The notes: generated from the sequence alone by a model not told the origin. DNA of 64,000 nt from Trinickia fusca (GCF_003628145.1 NZ_RBZV01000006.1:186001-250000), one strand, 5' to 3'. Shown: positions 46,234 through 56,982, counted from the stretch's first letter. Program-made: numbers and translations.

Positions 46234-46718
46234 ACAAGTCCTTTATCGCCTGGAATGATGTCGCTTGCTCGTCGAGCGATTTGAAATATACGGCAAGAGC
46301 CTGGACGCACCGTTAGAAACAGTGCTGTTCCTGGCCACGCAACGGGACGGTGAATCTGCGCAATGGATTGCCGGGAAACGCGGCAGAGAACGCCGAGCGT
46401 GCCGAGATTTGTACGCCGCCATCATGCGGCCCGCGCTCGCCAGCATAGGAGGAATTCAATATCCCGTCGATTATACGAATTGGCTTGAATAAATTGCAAT
46501 CGCAATCTTTGCAGAAGTCTTGATATATGGATCGAATGGTGGATAAAACACAATCATGGGATTCGTATAGCGCATACCATTTTTGCCAGGCTTCCTACGG
46601 ATTCATCGTGACTCTGCTGCTGCCTGGCATGAAACAATGGCCGCGCTCGACCTGACCGACGATACGCCGCGTCCGTCTTCTGCCGCTCAAACTTTACCCA
46701 TGTTCCGCTAAGGCTAAC
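46234..46718. other. Divergent intergenic region, AT-rich
   Basis: This 485-base region holds the promoters of the MATE gene and the secreted glycosidase. An inverted repeat ATTGC-AATC-GCAAT sits at 46493-46506. A 75-codon frame at 46265-46492 lacks a ribosome-binding site and I do not call it. No other structure was seen. Confidence 0.5.
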
Positions 46719-48323
46719 GTGCACCTTTCACTCCCTCCTCGCCAGACCGATCGGCAGCGCGCCACGAAGTTGCTCGCTGCCGCCGTACTCACCCTCTTCA
46801 GCGCAGCGGCAACCACAGCGGTATCTGCCGCCGAATCCCCGTTGCCGATCCAGCAAGTACGCTTGATGAACTACTTTCCCTCGGCCCACGCGTGGACATA
46901 TATGTGGACCGAATGGGATGCGGCGACCATCCAGAAGGACTTCGCCCGCATCGCCGCAATGAAGTTCAATACGGTGCGGATCAATCTGGTAGGGGGCATG
47001 TTCGGGCTCCCTGCCCCCTCGGCGAGCGCGATGCAGAAGCTCGCGACGGTAATCGCGCTGGCCGATCAGCAAGGGTTGAAAGTCCAGTTAGGGCTGTTCG
47101 ACTGGTTTGGTAATTTTTCGGACATCAAGGACAGCAAGACCTGGATCGATACCGTTGTCGGCCCGTACCGCAACGACCCGCGCATCGCCTTCATCGATCT
47201 GCACAACGAACTCGACACCACCGTGCCGGCACAGCTCTTGTGGGCCAGCGCACTGCTGCCTTACCTGAAATCCGTGGCAGGTTCGGTTCCCGTCACGGTA
47301 TCGGTCACTGCGCAATCGAAACATACGGTCTTGCAACACCTGCAAAACCTGCGCACGGCCGGCGTGCAGGGGGACTTCATCGACGTCCATCTCTACGGCA
47401 ATGCGGCAACGGCGTATAGCCAGTTGCAAGACATCACGACATTCGCCGCTGGCACTCCTGTCTTTGTGGGAGAAACTGGCTACTCGACGTATTTCGGGAG
47501 TACGGGCGGAACGCTGTCCGGTGTGCCCGCAAACAGCGCGGCGACGGAAGCCATGCAGGCCTATCAACTGAAGACCATGAGCTATGCGGCACAGGCTTTT
47601 AGCTTGCCGTTGATCGCGCCTTGGGCCTACGTGGACTTCATGCCAAATGCGATTCCGCCATCGCAGGTCGCATCCAGTCCCGCTCAATACGATTTCGGGT
47701 TGCTGCACACCGATTACAGCCAGAAACCCGCTGCCGCGTTCATGACCCGCGTTAACAGCGGCGAAGCCCTGACGGACGACTTCAATAACGGGTTCGAACA
47801 AATCGACAGTAGCGGCCTTCCGTTGCTGTGGCGCCTGCGGTCCAAGCCGTGCGGCGCTACGCCCTCGTCGGGGTGCGGCTTTCAAGCTGACTTCGCCGCC
47901 GATAAAACCGTCGCTCACAGCGGGACTGCGTCGGCTCGCATCAGCCATGGCGTGAGCAACCAGTACGGCGTGCCCGGCTTCTTCCTGTCGCCACCGGTAC
48001 CGACCGTACCGGGTCATACCTATATGGCGACCGTGTTCGCTCGTGGTCAAAACGTTGTGGGTACGGCACGCTTGAATCTTTCGGTGTACTCGCAAACGGG
48101 CTGCTATATGGGCAGCTACGTATCACCGTCGCTGCCTGCCGGCAATCCCGGATGGACGCAGTTGTCGGCTAGCGTGACTCTGCCGAGCCGAGGCTCCGCT
48201 CACGTGTGTGCCGATGCGCTTCCCGCCTATCTGGAGATTCATTTGGAATCTGGGGCTCCGGCGCCCGCCAATGGTGGAACGGTATGGTTCGACGATGTGA
48301 CGTTTGGGGAAGTGGCGCGTTGA
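46719..48323 (+). CDS. Secreted glycoside hydrolase, cellulase-like (GH5/GH-A clan)
   Basis: Initiated by GTG, this 534-residue protein has a signal peptide ending near AVSAAE. The TIM-barrel half (about 45-330) has the acid/base candidate Glu164 in DLHNELD and the nucleophile candidate Glu252 in FVGETGYST, the GH-A clan arrangement. The C-terminal half (about 350-530) is a carbohydrate-binding-like jelly roll with four conserved Cys. It degrades a beta-glycan outside the cell; the substrate is unclear. Confidence 0.85.
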   Translation: MHLSLPPRQTDRQRATKLLAAAVLTLFSAAATTAVSAAESPLPIQQVRLMNYFPSAHAWTYMWTEWDAATIQKDFARIAAMKFNTVRINLVGGMFGLPAPSASAMQKLATVIALADQQGLKVQLGLFDWFGNFSDIKDSKTWIDTVVGPYRNDPRIAFIDLHNELDTTVPAQLLWASALLPYLKSVAGSVPVTVSVTAQSKHTVLQHLQNLRTAGVQGDFIDVHLYGNAATAYSQLQDITTFAAGTPVFVGETGYSTYFGSTGGTLSGVPANSAATEAMQAYQLKTMSYAAQAFSLPLIAPWAYVDFMPNAIPPSQVASSPAQYDFGLLHTDYSQKPAAAFMTRVNSGEALTDDFNNGFEQIDSSGLPLLWRLRSKPCGATPSSGCGFQADFAADKTVAHSGTASARISHGVSNQYGVPGFFLSPPVPTVPGHTYMATVFARGQNVVGTARLNLSVYSQTGCYMGSYVSPSLPAGNPGWTQLSASVTLPSRGSAHVCADALPAYLEIHLESGAPAPANGGTVWFDDVTFGEVAR

Positions 48324-48399
48324 CGATGTAGGCGGCCGTATTCGCTGTTTCGCTTGCGGCGACGCATGTCGCCGCGAGCGATTCGCTCAGACCAGCCAT

Positions 48400-50100
48400 C
48401 TAAGCCTGTGAGATGAATTCCCGCACCGTCTTATCCTCCAGTCGATACACGCGATTGGCCGACTTCAGCAGCGCTTGACGGTGTGTGATGACGATGAGCG
48501 TCGGCACGTATTGACGGACCTGCGCAAAGATCCTCGCCTCGCGTGCCGCATCCAGCGACGACGTGGGCTCGTCCAGGATGACGACCGACGGCCGGCGAGC
48601 GAGCGCACGCCCCAACGCGATACGCTGACGCTCCCCGCCCGACAGCGCCCTTCCCTGAACGCCCAGCGGACGATCGAGTACGTCGCCGTTTCCATCATGC
48701 GCAAGCCCTTGCAGCTCGAGTAAAGTCACGAGCTCATTCAAAAACGTATCGGGGGGCGCGTTATCGCAGCCATAGATCAGGTTGTCCCTGAGCGTCCCGG
48801 TCAAAATCATCGGCGATTGCGGCGCGACGGCGACCGTGCGCGCGATATCACTGACTGCAACGTCGCCAACGTCTTTCCCATAGAGGCGTACGATCCCCGC
48901 AGTCGGTCGCGCAAGTCCGAGCATGAGGTTCGCCAGACTTGACTTGCCGACACCAGATGGGCCGGTCAGCACGACGAGTTCGCCCGCATCGACCGTCATG
49001 TTGACTTCGCGCAGAATTTGCCGCTCACCTTGCGTGACTGCCACCCGATCGAGTCGATACACCGGGTTGCCTTTGGGCACCAGCGGTGTCTTCGATTCGC
49101 TGCGCTCGAGCGGCAGATCGAGAATGCCGAAGCCCTCGCGTAGCGCCAGATGGTTGCGGCGCAACTCCGACAGCGATGCAGCCAGCATGGTAAAAGGCAT
49201 CGTCAACGTGACGACGTATCCGACGATCATCACGAAATCGCCCACCTGCAATGCCGACCGTGTCACGCCGAGCGCCGTAGTTACCGTGAACAGCGTGAAC
49301 ACTAAACCGGTGCACGCTGCTTGCGCCGCCAGGAGGAGCGCGAGCCGCGCATTGCCGCGAGAGATCTTGCCGACGAAATTGTCGAGAATGCTGCGTAACG
49401 CGGCGTCTTCCCTCGCGTAGGCATTGTTGAGCTTGATGTCGAGCATGAAGCCGAGCTTCTCCACGAGATGGCTCGATAGCGTGTCCGCGGCGCCGAAGAT
49501 CTGCTCATGAGAATCCTTGCTCTTGTTCGCTATCAGCCAGGTCGCGACGAACAGCAAGAGCATCGACGCGACAAAACCCAGTGCGAACGCCCCACTCGCC
49601 AGCCGCCACAGCACAGCGCCCGACAGAAACAGCTGAAACACGGTCGGACCAATGACCCAGAACACCGCAAACGTGATCGCGCTGAATGCATCCCTACTTC
49701 GCGCGATGACGGACACGAGCTTGCCTGGATCTTCCTGAGTCAACCGTGCATAGTCGACTCTGATCAGCCTCCCGTAAAGGGCTTGATGAAACGCCGCGTC
49801 ACATCGGGCGAGCACTGCCGCAGAAACCATGCCCTTCAGCCATTCGAACACATGGGCCGCCATCCAGGCCAACCCGTATGCGCCGGCCAGAAGCACGGCT
49901 GACGTGGCATGACGATGCACGTCGTCCATCGACAGCGCATTAGTCGTTTGACGCAACAAGTACGGCACCAGCGTGTAGATCCCGGTCAAGAGCACCATGA
50001 ACAGTGTCGCGCCGATGAAGTGCATCGGTAACTTGCGATAGCTGCGGGTTGTGATCCGATATGCGGAGATCCAATCCTTGAATGGTTCAATTACTCGCAT
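48400..50100 (-). CDS. ABC exporter with fused permease and ATPase
   Basis: This 566-residue half-transporter has six N-terminal helices (1-320) followed by an ATPase. Walker A is GPSGVGKSSLANLML, signature ALSGGERQRIALGRALARRP, and Walker B VVILDEPTSSLD. It resembles cyclic-peptide or siderophore exporters (SyrD/PvdE type), and forms homodimers. It is divergent from macAB-nodT across a 195-base gap, hinting at joint export of one compound. Confidence 0.9.
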   Translation of the reverse strand: MRVIEPFKDWISAYRITTRSYRKLPMHFIGATLFMVLLTGIYTLVPYLLRQTTNALSMDDVHRHATSAVLLAGAYGLAWMAAHVFEWLKGMVSAAVLARCDAAFHQALYGRLIRVDYARLTQEDPGKLVSVIARSRDAFSAITFAVFWVIGPTVFQLFLSGAVLWRLASGAFALGFVASMLLLFVATWLIANKSKDSHEQIFGAADTLSSHLVEKLGFMLDIKLNNAYAREDAALRSILDNFVGKISRGNARLALLLAAQAACTGLVFTLFTVTTALGVTRSALQVGDFVMIVGYVVTLTMPFTMLAASLSELRRNHLALREGFGILDLPLERSESKTPLVPKGNPVYRLDRVAVTQGERQILREVNMTVDAGELVVLTGPSGVGKSSLANLMLGLARPTAGIVRLYGKDVGDVAVSDIARTVAVAPQSPMILTGTLRDNLIYGCDNAPPDTFLNELVTLLELQGLAHDGNGDVLDRPLGVQGRALSGGERQRIALGRALARRPSVVILDEPTSSLDAAREARIFAQVRQYVPTLIVITHRQALLKSANRVYRLEDKTVREFISQA

Positions 50101-50295
50101 CGATCCTCCAAGAAAACTGTTGCGATCCCATTGATTTTCGATTCGATTTCTTCGATCTACCCTTCAAGAAAAAATTCCAAGACTTATCCATGGCGGTAAT
50201 TCGGTCCCAACAACGATAGATCGCTGCCACATTGACGCGCTGGCAAGGCACGCTACGAGACTTTTATCCTTTGGAGCCGTCCGTTAGGAATCCAA
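50101..50295. promoter_or_regulatory. Divergent promoter region ABC exporter / macA
   Basis: A 195-base AT-richer gap serves both directions. A TTGATTTTCGATTCGATTTC run and a TTTGGAG Shine-Dalgarno ahead of macA are seen. No palindrome stood out. Confidence 0.4.
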
Positions 50296-51486
50296 ATGAC
50301 GAGTCACCTTGCACGCCGCCTTGGAATTTCGATAGTCGCCCTCACTATCGTCATCCTTCTCGCCATCGTCGCTCCGCGCCTGCTTGCGCACAGCAAACGC
50401 CCCCAATATCTAACCGCCCAGGTCGAGCGCGGCACGCTCGAGGACGCCGTACTCGCGACGGGCACGCTGCACGCGTTCAAGCAGGTCGACGTCGGCGCGC
50501 AGGTATCCGGCCAGTTGAAGTCATTGAAGATCGAGCTCGGCGATAAAGTCACGAGCGGCCAATGGCTCGCAGAAATCGACCCGGTGATCTCACAAAACGC
50601 GCTGCGTCAGGCACAGGCCAACGCACAAAAGCTGCTCGCACAGAAGCGCTCGATCACGGCACAGCTGAAACAAGCCGAGCTCGCGTACCAACGCCAACAG
50701 CTCATGCTGCCCGACGACGCCACCTCGCGTCAGGACTTCGAAGCCGCGCAGTCTGCGCTCGATGTGCAGCGCGCCAATCTGGCATCGCTCGACGCACAGA
50801 TCCGCTCGGCCCGCATCGAGATCGACACCGCACAGGCAAACCTCGGCTATACGCGGATCGTCGCGCCGATGAACGGCGAAGTCGTCTCGATCGTCACTCA
50901 GGAAGGCCAAACCGTCATCGCCCAGCAGCAGGCACCGGTGATCCTGAAGCTGGCCGACCTCGACACCATGACCGTAAAAGCGCAGGTTTCCGAAGCCGAC
51001 GTGATCCGCGTCCGTGCCGGCCAAACCGCGTATTTCACGATCCTCGGCGAACCCGACAAGCGCTACTACGGCAAGGTGCGCGCCATCGAGCCCGCGCCGC
51101 AAAACTTCCTCGACACGCAGACCAATCTCGGCGGCTCAGGCGGCGGCTCGAAGCCGAACAGCGCCGTCTTCTACCACGCGCTATTCGAAGTGCCGAATCC
51201 TGATCACCGGTTGCGCATCTCGATGACCACGCAGGTCAACATCCTGCTCGACACGGCACGCGACGCGCTCAACATTCCGGTCGCCGCACTCGGCGCGAAA
51301 GACGACAAGGGCACCCACACGGTCCGTGTACTCGGTGCCGACGGCGCGCTCGAAACGCGCAAGGTTCGGCTCGGGATCAATAACAACGTGAAGGTCCAGG
51401 TGCTGACCGGCTTGAAAGAGGGCGAGCATGTCGTAATCGGCGATGTCGACATCGAGGATCACCCGTCGTCGGACAAGGATTCGTGA
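50296..51486 (+). CDS. macA: MacA-type periplasmic adaptor
   Basis: The 396-residue membrane-fusion protein has an N-terminal anchor (residues 9-30). The lipoyl half-motif VDVGAQVSGQLKSLKIELGD is followed by an alpha-hairpin (about 95-165), a second lipoyl half (LGYTRIVAPMNGEVVSIVTQ) and a beta-barrel. It links inner-membrane MacB to the outer-membrane channel. Its last codons overlap the macB start by 4 bases. Confidence 0.92.
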   Translation: MTSHLARRLGISIVALTIVILLAIVAPRLLAHSKRPQYLTAQVERGTLEDAVLATGTLHAFKQVDVGAQVSGQLKSLKIELGDKVTSGQWLAEIDPVISQNALRQAQANAQKLLAQKRSITAQLKQAELAYQRQQLMLPDDATSRQDFEAAQSALDVQRANLASLDAQIRSARIEIDTAQANLGYTRIVAPMNGEVVSIVTQEGQTVIAQQQAPVILKLADLDTMTVKAQVSEADVIRVRAGQTAYFTILGEPDKRYYGKVRAIEPAPQNFLDTQTNLGGSGGGSKPNSAVFYHALFEVPNPDHRLRISMTTQVNILLDTARDALNIPVAALGAKDDKGTHTVRVLGADGALETRKVRLGINNNVKVQVLTGLKEGEHVVIGDVDIEDHPSSDKDS

Positions 51487-53465
51487 CGATGAAACAGCCG
51501 CTGCTCCAGCTGACGAACGTCACGCGCTGCTTTCCGTCCGGTGACAAGCCCTTCGTGGCGCTAAAGAGCGTGACTTTGTCGATCTCGGCCGGCGAAATCG
51601 TAGCGATCATCGGCTCATCCGGATCTGGCAAATCGACGCTGATGAACATTCTCGGCTGCCTCGACCGTCCGAGTTCGGGCAGCTATCGCGTCGGCGGACG
51701 GGAGACCGACAAGCTCGATGCCGACGAACTCGCACGGCTACGCCGCGAGCATTTCGGCTTCATCTTCCAGCGTTATCACCTGCTGCCTCATCTGAGCGCA
51801 ACTGAAAACGTAGCGATGCCGGCCATCTATACAGGGAGCACGCGCACCGAGCGCCATGCACGCGCGAACCGCCTGCTTGGGCGCCTCGGACTCGCAGACC
51901 GCTTGGAGCGCCGGCCGAACCAGCTGTCAGGCGGCCAGCAGCAGCGCGTGAGCATCGCCCGAGCGTTGATGAACGGCGGTCAGGTGATCCTCGCCGACGA
52001 GCCGACTGGCGCGCTCGACTCGAAGAGCGGCCAGGACGTGATCGAGATTCTGCGCGAGCTCAACACCCTCGGTCATACGGTGATCATCGTCACGCACGAT
52101 GCCCGCGTCGCCGCACACGCTCGACGCATCATCGAGATCAGCGACGGCGAGATCGTCTCGGACCAGCCTAATCCGAACTACCGGGATATCGAGGCGCTAC
52201 CCGGGGAGCGCCGCCATGCCGAACCTATATCGGGCGACTCGCACAGCGCGAAGCGTCCCCTATCGGCCACGGCCCGCTTCGCCGAAGCGTTCCGCATGGC
52301 TTGGGCCGCGCTCGCATCGCATCGGCTGCGCACGCTGCTGACGATGCTGGGCATCGTCATCGGTATCACCTCCGTCGTGTCGGTCATGGCAATCGGCGAA
52401 GGTGCCAAACGATACGTGCTCGACGAGATCAACAGTATCGGGACGAACACGATCAATATCTATCCGGGCGAGGATTGGGGCGACAGCCGAGCGGCCGCGA
52501 TCCAGACACTCGTGCCCGCGGACGCTGCCGCACTCGCCGAACAACGCTACATCGACGGAGCGACGCCGGAGACCTCGCGCACGCTACTGCTCCGCTACCG
52601 CAGCGTCGACGTCAACGCACTCGTCAATGGCGTCGGCGACCGCTTCTTCGACGTGCGCGGGATCAGGATGGCGCAAGGCATCGGTTTCAGCGAAGACAAC
52701 ATGCGGCGTCAGGCGCAGGTCGCCGTCATCGACCAGAATACGCGACGCAAGCTGTTCGGCACGAGCAGGAATCCGCTCGGCGAGGTAATCCTGGTCGACA
52801 ACCTGCCATGCGTAGTAATCGGCGTGACGGCCGACAAGAAAAACGCATTCGGCAACATGAAGAGCCTGAACGTCTGGGTGCCGTACACGACCGCGAGCGG
52901 GCGCCTGTTCGGTCAGCCCCACCTCGACGGCATTACCGTGCGGGTGCGTGAGGGCCAGCCGAGCCACGCTGCCGAACACAGTCTCACGCAATTGATGACG
53001 CAACGACACGGCCGTAAGGACTTCTTTACCTACAACGTGGACGACGTCGTCAAGACCGTCGAAAAGACTGGCCAGTCGCTGACGCTGCTGTTATCGCTGA
53101 TCGCGGTCATCTCGCTCGTGGTCGGTGGCATCGGCGTCATGAACATCATGCTCGTGTCGGTGACCGAGCGCACGCGCGAGATCGGCATACGGATGGCGGT
53201 CGGTGCGCGTCAGGCCGACATCATGCAGCAATTCCTCGTCGAAGCCGTCATGGTGTGCCTGATTGGTGGCGCGCTCGGGATCGCGATGTCGTTCGGCGTC
53301 AGCGCCGTCTTCTCGCTGTTCGTCCATCAGTGGCGCATGGTGTTCTCCAGCGCCGCGATCGCGTCGGCGTTTCTCTGCTCGACGCTGATCGGCGTCGTGT
53401 TCGGCTTCATCCCCGCGCGCAACGCGTCGCGGCTCGATCCCATCGATGCGCTAGCGCGCGACTGA
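51483..53465 (+). CDS. macB: MacB-type ABC efflux transporter
   Basis: This 660-residue protein has an N-terminal ATPase (Walker [16 protein letters not shown], signature [17 protein letters not shown], Walker [13 protein letters not shown]), one helix near 285-310, a large periplasmic domain and three C-terminal helices of the FtsX type. It forms a dimer that drives export of macrolides, peptides or siderophores through MacA and the outer-membrane channel. PvdT-type siderophore exporters share this architecture. Confidence 0.95.
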   Translation: MTMKQPLLQLTNVTRCFPSGDKPFVALKSVTLSISAGEIVAIIGSSGSGKSTLMNILGCLDRPSSGSYRVGGRETDKLDADELARLRREHFGFIFQRYHLLPHLSATENVAMPAIYTGSTRTERHARANRLLGRLGLADRLERRPNQLSGGQQQRVSIARALMNGGQVILADEPTGALDSKSGQDVIEILRELNTLGHTVIIVTHDARVAAHARRIIEISDGEIVSDQPNPNYRDIEALPGERRHAEPISGDSHSAKRPLSATARFAEAFRMAWAALASHRLRTLLTMLGIVIGITSVVSVMAIGEGAKRYVLDEINSIGTNTINIYPGEDWGDSRAAAIQTLVPADAAALAEQRYIDGATPETSRTLLLRYRSVDVNALVNGVGDRFFDVRGIRMAQGIGFSEDNMRRQAQVAVIDQNTRRKLFGTSRNPLGEVILVDNLPCVVIGVTADKKNAFGNMKSLNVWVPYTTASGRLFGQPHLDGITVRVREGQPSHAAEHSLTQLMTQRHGRKDFFTYNVDDVVKTVEKTGQSLTLLLSLIAVISLVVGGIGVMNIMLVSVTERTREIGIRMAVGARQADIMQQFLVEAVMVCLIGGALGIAMSFGVSAVFSLFVHQWRMVFSSAAIASAFLCSTLIGVVFGFIPARNASRLDPIDALARD

Positions 53466-53474
53466 GGTAATGCG

Positions 53475-54872
53475 GTGATGCTTACGTTCTCCCATTCGCT
53501 CCGCTGCAAGTCGCTGCTTGTGCCATTGCTTGTCTGCGTGACCGTGCTGTCGGGCTGCGCGACGTCACGTGACGTACCCATGCTCATTGCCGACATGCCA
53601 TCGCGCTGGATGGCCACCGTCATGCAACAAGCAGCCGCTCCACGCGACGACTGGTGGCGCGCGTTCGGCGACCCTGCACTCGATCGTTTGATCGAGGATG
53701 CGCTACGCACGAACAATGACCTCGCGGTCGCGGCGATCCGTGTCTACCGCGCACAACTGCAAGCAGGGCTCGCCGACACGAACCTCACGCCGAACGTGAC
53801 GCTGCGCGCCTCGAGCGACGTGTCTCGTACACTCGACACGAATGACACGAGCCGCGCTGCCAGTATCAGAGGCACGCTCGGTTATGAACTCGATCTGTGG
53901 GGCAAGCTCGCGGCCCAGCGTGACGTGGCGCGCTGGGCGCTTGAAGCTACTCAGGCTGAATGCGACGCCGCCCGGCTTTCGCTGATAGGCACCACGGCAT
54001 CGCTGTACTGGCGGATCGGCTATCTGAATCGGCTGATCGCGCTTGGCGATGCCAACGTTGCGGACGCGGAGCGCACGCTCGCCATCGTGCGGTCGCGCTA
54101 CGCGGCGGGGGCTTTGTCAGGACTCGACGTCGCGCAAGCCGAGCAGGATCTGTCAGTGCAACGCGCGACGCAAACCCAATGGCTTCGGCAGCGCACTGAA
54201 AGCCGCAATGCGCTGGCGATTTTGTTCGACAGACCACCGAACACGGTGGCCGGCGAGCCGACGACACTACCCGACAGAGCGCTCCCCGACATCGCTGCGG
54301 GCTTGCCGGCCGAACTGCTCAGTCGCCGACCCGACTTGCGTGTGGCCGAATCGCAGTTACGTGAATCGCTCGCGAACGTCGACGTTGTGCGTACGAGCTT
54401 CTATCCGTCGTTCACGCTGACGGGCACTGCCGGGACAACGAGTGTCAGTCTTGCTCGCGTACTTCAGAATCCCGTCGGTACGCTTGGTGTCGGCCTTGCG
54501 CTGCCATTCGTCGAATGGAACACCATGCAGCTTCAGATCAAGGTGTCCAAGACGCAATATGAAGAAGCAGTCGTTCGCTTCCGGCAAAACCTGTATCGCG
54601 CACTCGCGGAGGTCGAGAATGGGTTAGCGGCACGCGAACAGTTCGATCGTGAGGCCAACGACCTGCAGCAATCGCTCTCGCAGGCACAACGTGCCGAGGC
54701 GATCGCGAAGGCTCGATTCCGCGCACGCGCGACCGGCGTGCAGCCGTGGCTCGATCAGCAGCAGCGGCTGCGTGACGCACAGCGTGCGATGGCGCTCAAT
54801 ACGCTAAACCGGTTGCGGGTGCGGATGGAACTGTTTCAAGCGCTTGGGGGAGGCGCGGCGCCATCGGCTTAA
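53475..54872 (+). CDS. Outer-membrane efflux lipoprotein, NodT family
   Basis: The 465-residue protein has a lipobox VLSGC, DDWWRAFGDPALDRLI near the N-terminus, and two TolC-type repeats (GYELDLWGKLAAQRDVARWA; AGLPAELLSRRPDLRVAESQ). It is a trimeric channel for the MacAB pump and begins 10 bases after macB. Confidence 0.93.
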   Translation: MMLTFSHSLRCKSLLVPLLVCVTVLSGCATSRDVPMLIADMPSRWMATVMQQAAAPRDDWWRAFGDPALDRLIEDALRTNNDLAVAAIRVYRAQLQAGLADTNLTPNVTLRASSDVSRTLDTNDTSRAASIRGTLGYELDLWGKLAAQRDVARWALEATQAECDAARLSLIGTTASLYWRIGYLNRLIALGDANVADAERTLAIVRSRYAAGALSGLDVAQAEQDLSVQRATQTQWLRQRTESRNALAILFDRPPNTVAGEPTTLPDRALPDIAAGLPAELLSRRPDLRVAESQLRESLANVDVVRTSFYPSFTLTGTAGTTSVSLARVLQNPVGTLGVGLALPFVEWNTMQLQIKVSKTQYEEAVVRFRQNLYRALAEVENGLAAREQFDREANDLQQSLSQAQRAEAIAKARFRARATGVQPWLDQQQRLRDAQRAMALNTLNRLRVRMELFQALGGGAAPSA

Positions 54873-54925
54873 ACACCTCCCGGCGCCGCGTTGGTGTCCC
54901 ATTACCTCCCCCCAATATCAGTGGG

Positions 54926-55879
54926 TTAGTAGAGGCGACGTGCCCAGAAGAATTGGTATGTCTTTGCGGTTTTTTTGGAAAACCAAGAGCCAGTAATCGA
55001 CTCGCCTGCAACCTTGCCAGCCATAGTAGCGGTTACTTGCGCGGACTGGTCGTCTTCCGGAGAAAGCTCGTTCAACTTCAATTCGTTTCCAGTCAACTGT
55101 CCATTGACAGGTATTCCGACGCCCCTGCTGACGTAAAAGTAGCTACCGTCCAGTTTCCCCTCCGCATTCAAGACTCGAAGAGTGACGTCCACCCAAGCTG
55201 ATTTTCCAATCCATCCCCCATAGCGCATGTTCTCCCCTGTCAAACCGCAGTTGTTCAAGCACAACAGTGCGCCAGCGTCCGGTTCGGTATTATCGGCAAA
55301 AAGATACGTCGAGGAGCTGCGATTTCCTTTTTCGTAAATAGGAATCTCGACAACCAGTCCCTTTGATCGGGCCGCTCTTACCGAATCTGCGTTACCTACA
55401 TCCTGGTGCTCAGCATTTGGCGTGCTTCCGCATAACGCTGCCACCGCGGACTCGAACGGGCCGCCCTTCGCGTCCAGGCTGATGGCACCTCTACATTCAT
55501 ATCCGCTCCATTCGATCTTTGCAGGTGTCATCGTAAAGGATCTCGACAGCGAAATGACGCGATTAGCAGTTACGTGGTCGTCGCTATATGTAAAGACGAG
55601 TGCATCCCAGTTTCTCGATGATGATGTGTTGCTTCGCTCAAGAATATACTCACCCCCACTTTTCAGCAGGGTGTAACTATCGAATACTGTAGCTTTCAAA
55701 GGCTTAGCAAACAGGGATGCCCGAGATTTTGCGTCCACAAGATGCCCCTCCTCGTCCAACCGTACAGGACACGCATTTGCCATGCACACTACCAGGCCTG
55801 GAAGTTGATAAGGCGTCGCAGCTTGCGAAAATATCGCCCACAGCACAATTCCGACTCCCACCCAGATTTTCTTCCCCAT
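54926..55879 (-). CDS. Secreted candidate immunity protein to the GH19-like effector
   Basis: This 317-residue protein has a signal peptide (MGKKIWVGVGIVLWAIFSQA) followed by YQLPGLVVCMANACPVRLDEE. It has four or more Cys residues and no known enzyme motif. A TAAGGAAACTCG ribosome site precedes the ATG, which lies inside the last 91 bases of the GH19-like gene. A periplasmic protein downstream of a peptidoglycan hydrolase effector is the usual place for an immunity protein. The role is inferred from position. Confidence 0.65.
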   Translation of the reverse strand: MGKKIWVGVGIVLWAIFSQAATPYQLPGLVVCMANACPVRLDEEGHLVDAKSRASLFAKPLKATVFDSYTLLKSGGEYILERSNTSSSRNWDALVFTYSDDHVTANRVISLSRSFTMTPAKIEWSGYECRGAISLDAKGGPFESAVAALCGSTPNAEHQDVGNADSVRAARSKGLVVEIPIYEKGNRSSSTYLFADNTEPDAGALLCLNNCGLTGENMRYGGWIGKSAWVDVTLRVLNAEGKLDGSYFYVSRGVGIPVNGQLTGNELKLNELSPEDDQSAQVTATMAGKVAGESITGSWFSKKTAKTYQFFWARRLY

Positions 55880-56982
55880 CGAGTTTCCTTAATTATCTTT
55901 TCAAATCTTTGCGCATAGTACGCGAACTGAGATGCCTTATCGCTCCCATTGATTATAGCGCGCGCCACAACGTAGTCCGGATTCGCCCCATCAAGATAGT
56001 CAGACAGGCCTTGCCCCGAAAACAAGCCATCCCGCATCCCGAGCATCATAATCTTCACCGCGAGCGCAAGCTCGAGCACTCTGTCCGGATTCGCGGTCAA
56101 ATCAGTGCCCGAAACACCTGAAAATTTTGCATAGGTCTTTTTGAACGTCAACTGCACAAGACCACGACCTCGGTACTTAAATCCATCGCCGACCTCCGTA
56201 TTGCCCATCGAGATAGCCCTAGCTCGATGCTTCGCGGTTGCCGTCGTCCCACAACCATAGTTCTGCTCCGCATCGGCATACGAGATGTGCTCCACAAACG
56301 GACCAAAAAAGACGCCCCGGATAAAATCATATGACTCGACACGAGCGGTGGCAAGCATATAAGCTAGATAGCGATTGTTGCATTCTTTGAAGTAACTCGG
56401 GTACTGAGCAAGCATTTCGGCAAGCAATTTTTTTAGATTACCCGACGACTCATCATTGAGAGGAGGTATTTTTTTATGAGCACCACCCTCAAACCAACCG
56501 AACTCTTCCTGGTGTTGAATCTTGTACTTCTCACAGAATGCATCGATATTAATACAGGTGCAATTTCCCGAAAAATTTAAAATCAGTGCAATCGGATGAA
56601 TATGGTATACGACGGGGCTTGATGGAAATCCAGCCACTTTCCCTTTGACGTCGCTCCACCACTGCAGCTTCTTGATACGCTGCAGCTCGCACTTCCAGTT
56701 CTCCTGCGCATTCTTCATGAGCGGCGTAAGCGCCTCCCAGCGCGACATGTCACCGCCCCATTCACTCTCGTACCGAAGAATCACATGCGAAAGCTCTGAG
56801 GCAAGCCAGCGCTCGCGCATAGCCTGTTGGAGTTTCCCCGCCGTCACAACCGAGCCCGACGCCGCATTTGCGCTGCTGTGGTCTCCGCTCGACAAGCGGC
56901 TCACCGTCTTTTCGAGGTGCAGCAACAGAGCACTGCCATTCGCCGCCTGCGCCGAGGGTTCGAACTCGTGCTGCTCACTCAA
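55789..56982 (-). CDS. GH19-like peptidoglycan hydrolase, T6SS effector type, probably truncated at 5' end
   Basis: The N-terminal 130 residues hold a helical linker followed by QWWSDVKGKVAGFPSSPVVY then HIHPIALI, a phrase I associate with type VI effector linkers. The rest is lysozyme/chitinase GH19-like: MLATARVESYDF (candidate catalytic Glu), FKYRGRGLVQLTFKKTYAKF, and a C-terminal domain with ARAIINGSDK. There is no signal peptide. The nearest start codon is TTG at 56982, and the frame is open back to a stop at 57115-57117 inside an IS3 remnant. A larger original N-terminal part may have been lost. The C-terminus overlaps the immunity gene by 91 bases. Confidence 0.75.
   Translation of the reverse strand: MSEQHEFEPSAQAANGSALLLHLEKTVSRLSSGDHSSANAASGSVVTAGKLQQAMRERWLASELSHVILRYESEWGGDMSRWEALTPLMKNAQENWKCELQRIKKLQWWSDVKGKVAGFPSSPVVYHIHPIALILNFSGNCTCINIDAFCEKYKIQHQEEFGWFEGGAHKKIPPLNDESSGNLKKLLAEMLAQYPSYFKECNNRYLAYMLATARVESYDFIRGVFFGPFVEHISYADAEQNYGCGTTATAKHRARAISMGNTEVGDGFKYRGRGLVQLTFKKTYAKFSGVSGTDLTANPDRVLELALAVKIMMLGMRDGLFSGQGLSDYLDGANPDYVVARAIINGSDKASQFAYYAQRFEKIIKETRWGRKSGWESELCCGRYFRKLRRLINFQAW

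Noticed and set aside
46265-46492. 75-codon frame between the MATE and glycosidase genes
   Set aside because: No ribosome-binding site, no recognisable motif, and it lies in the shared promoter region.
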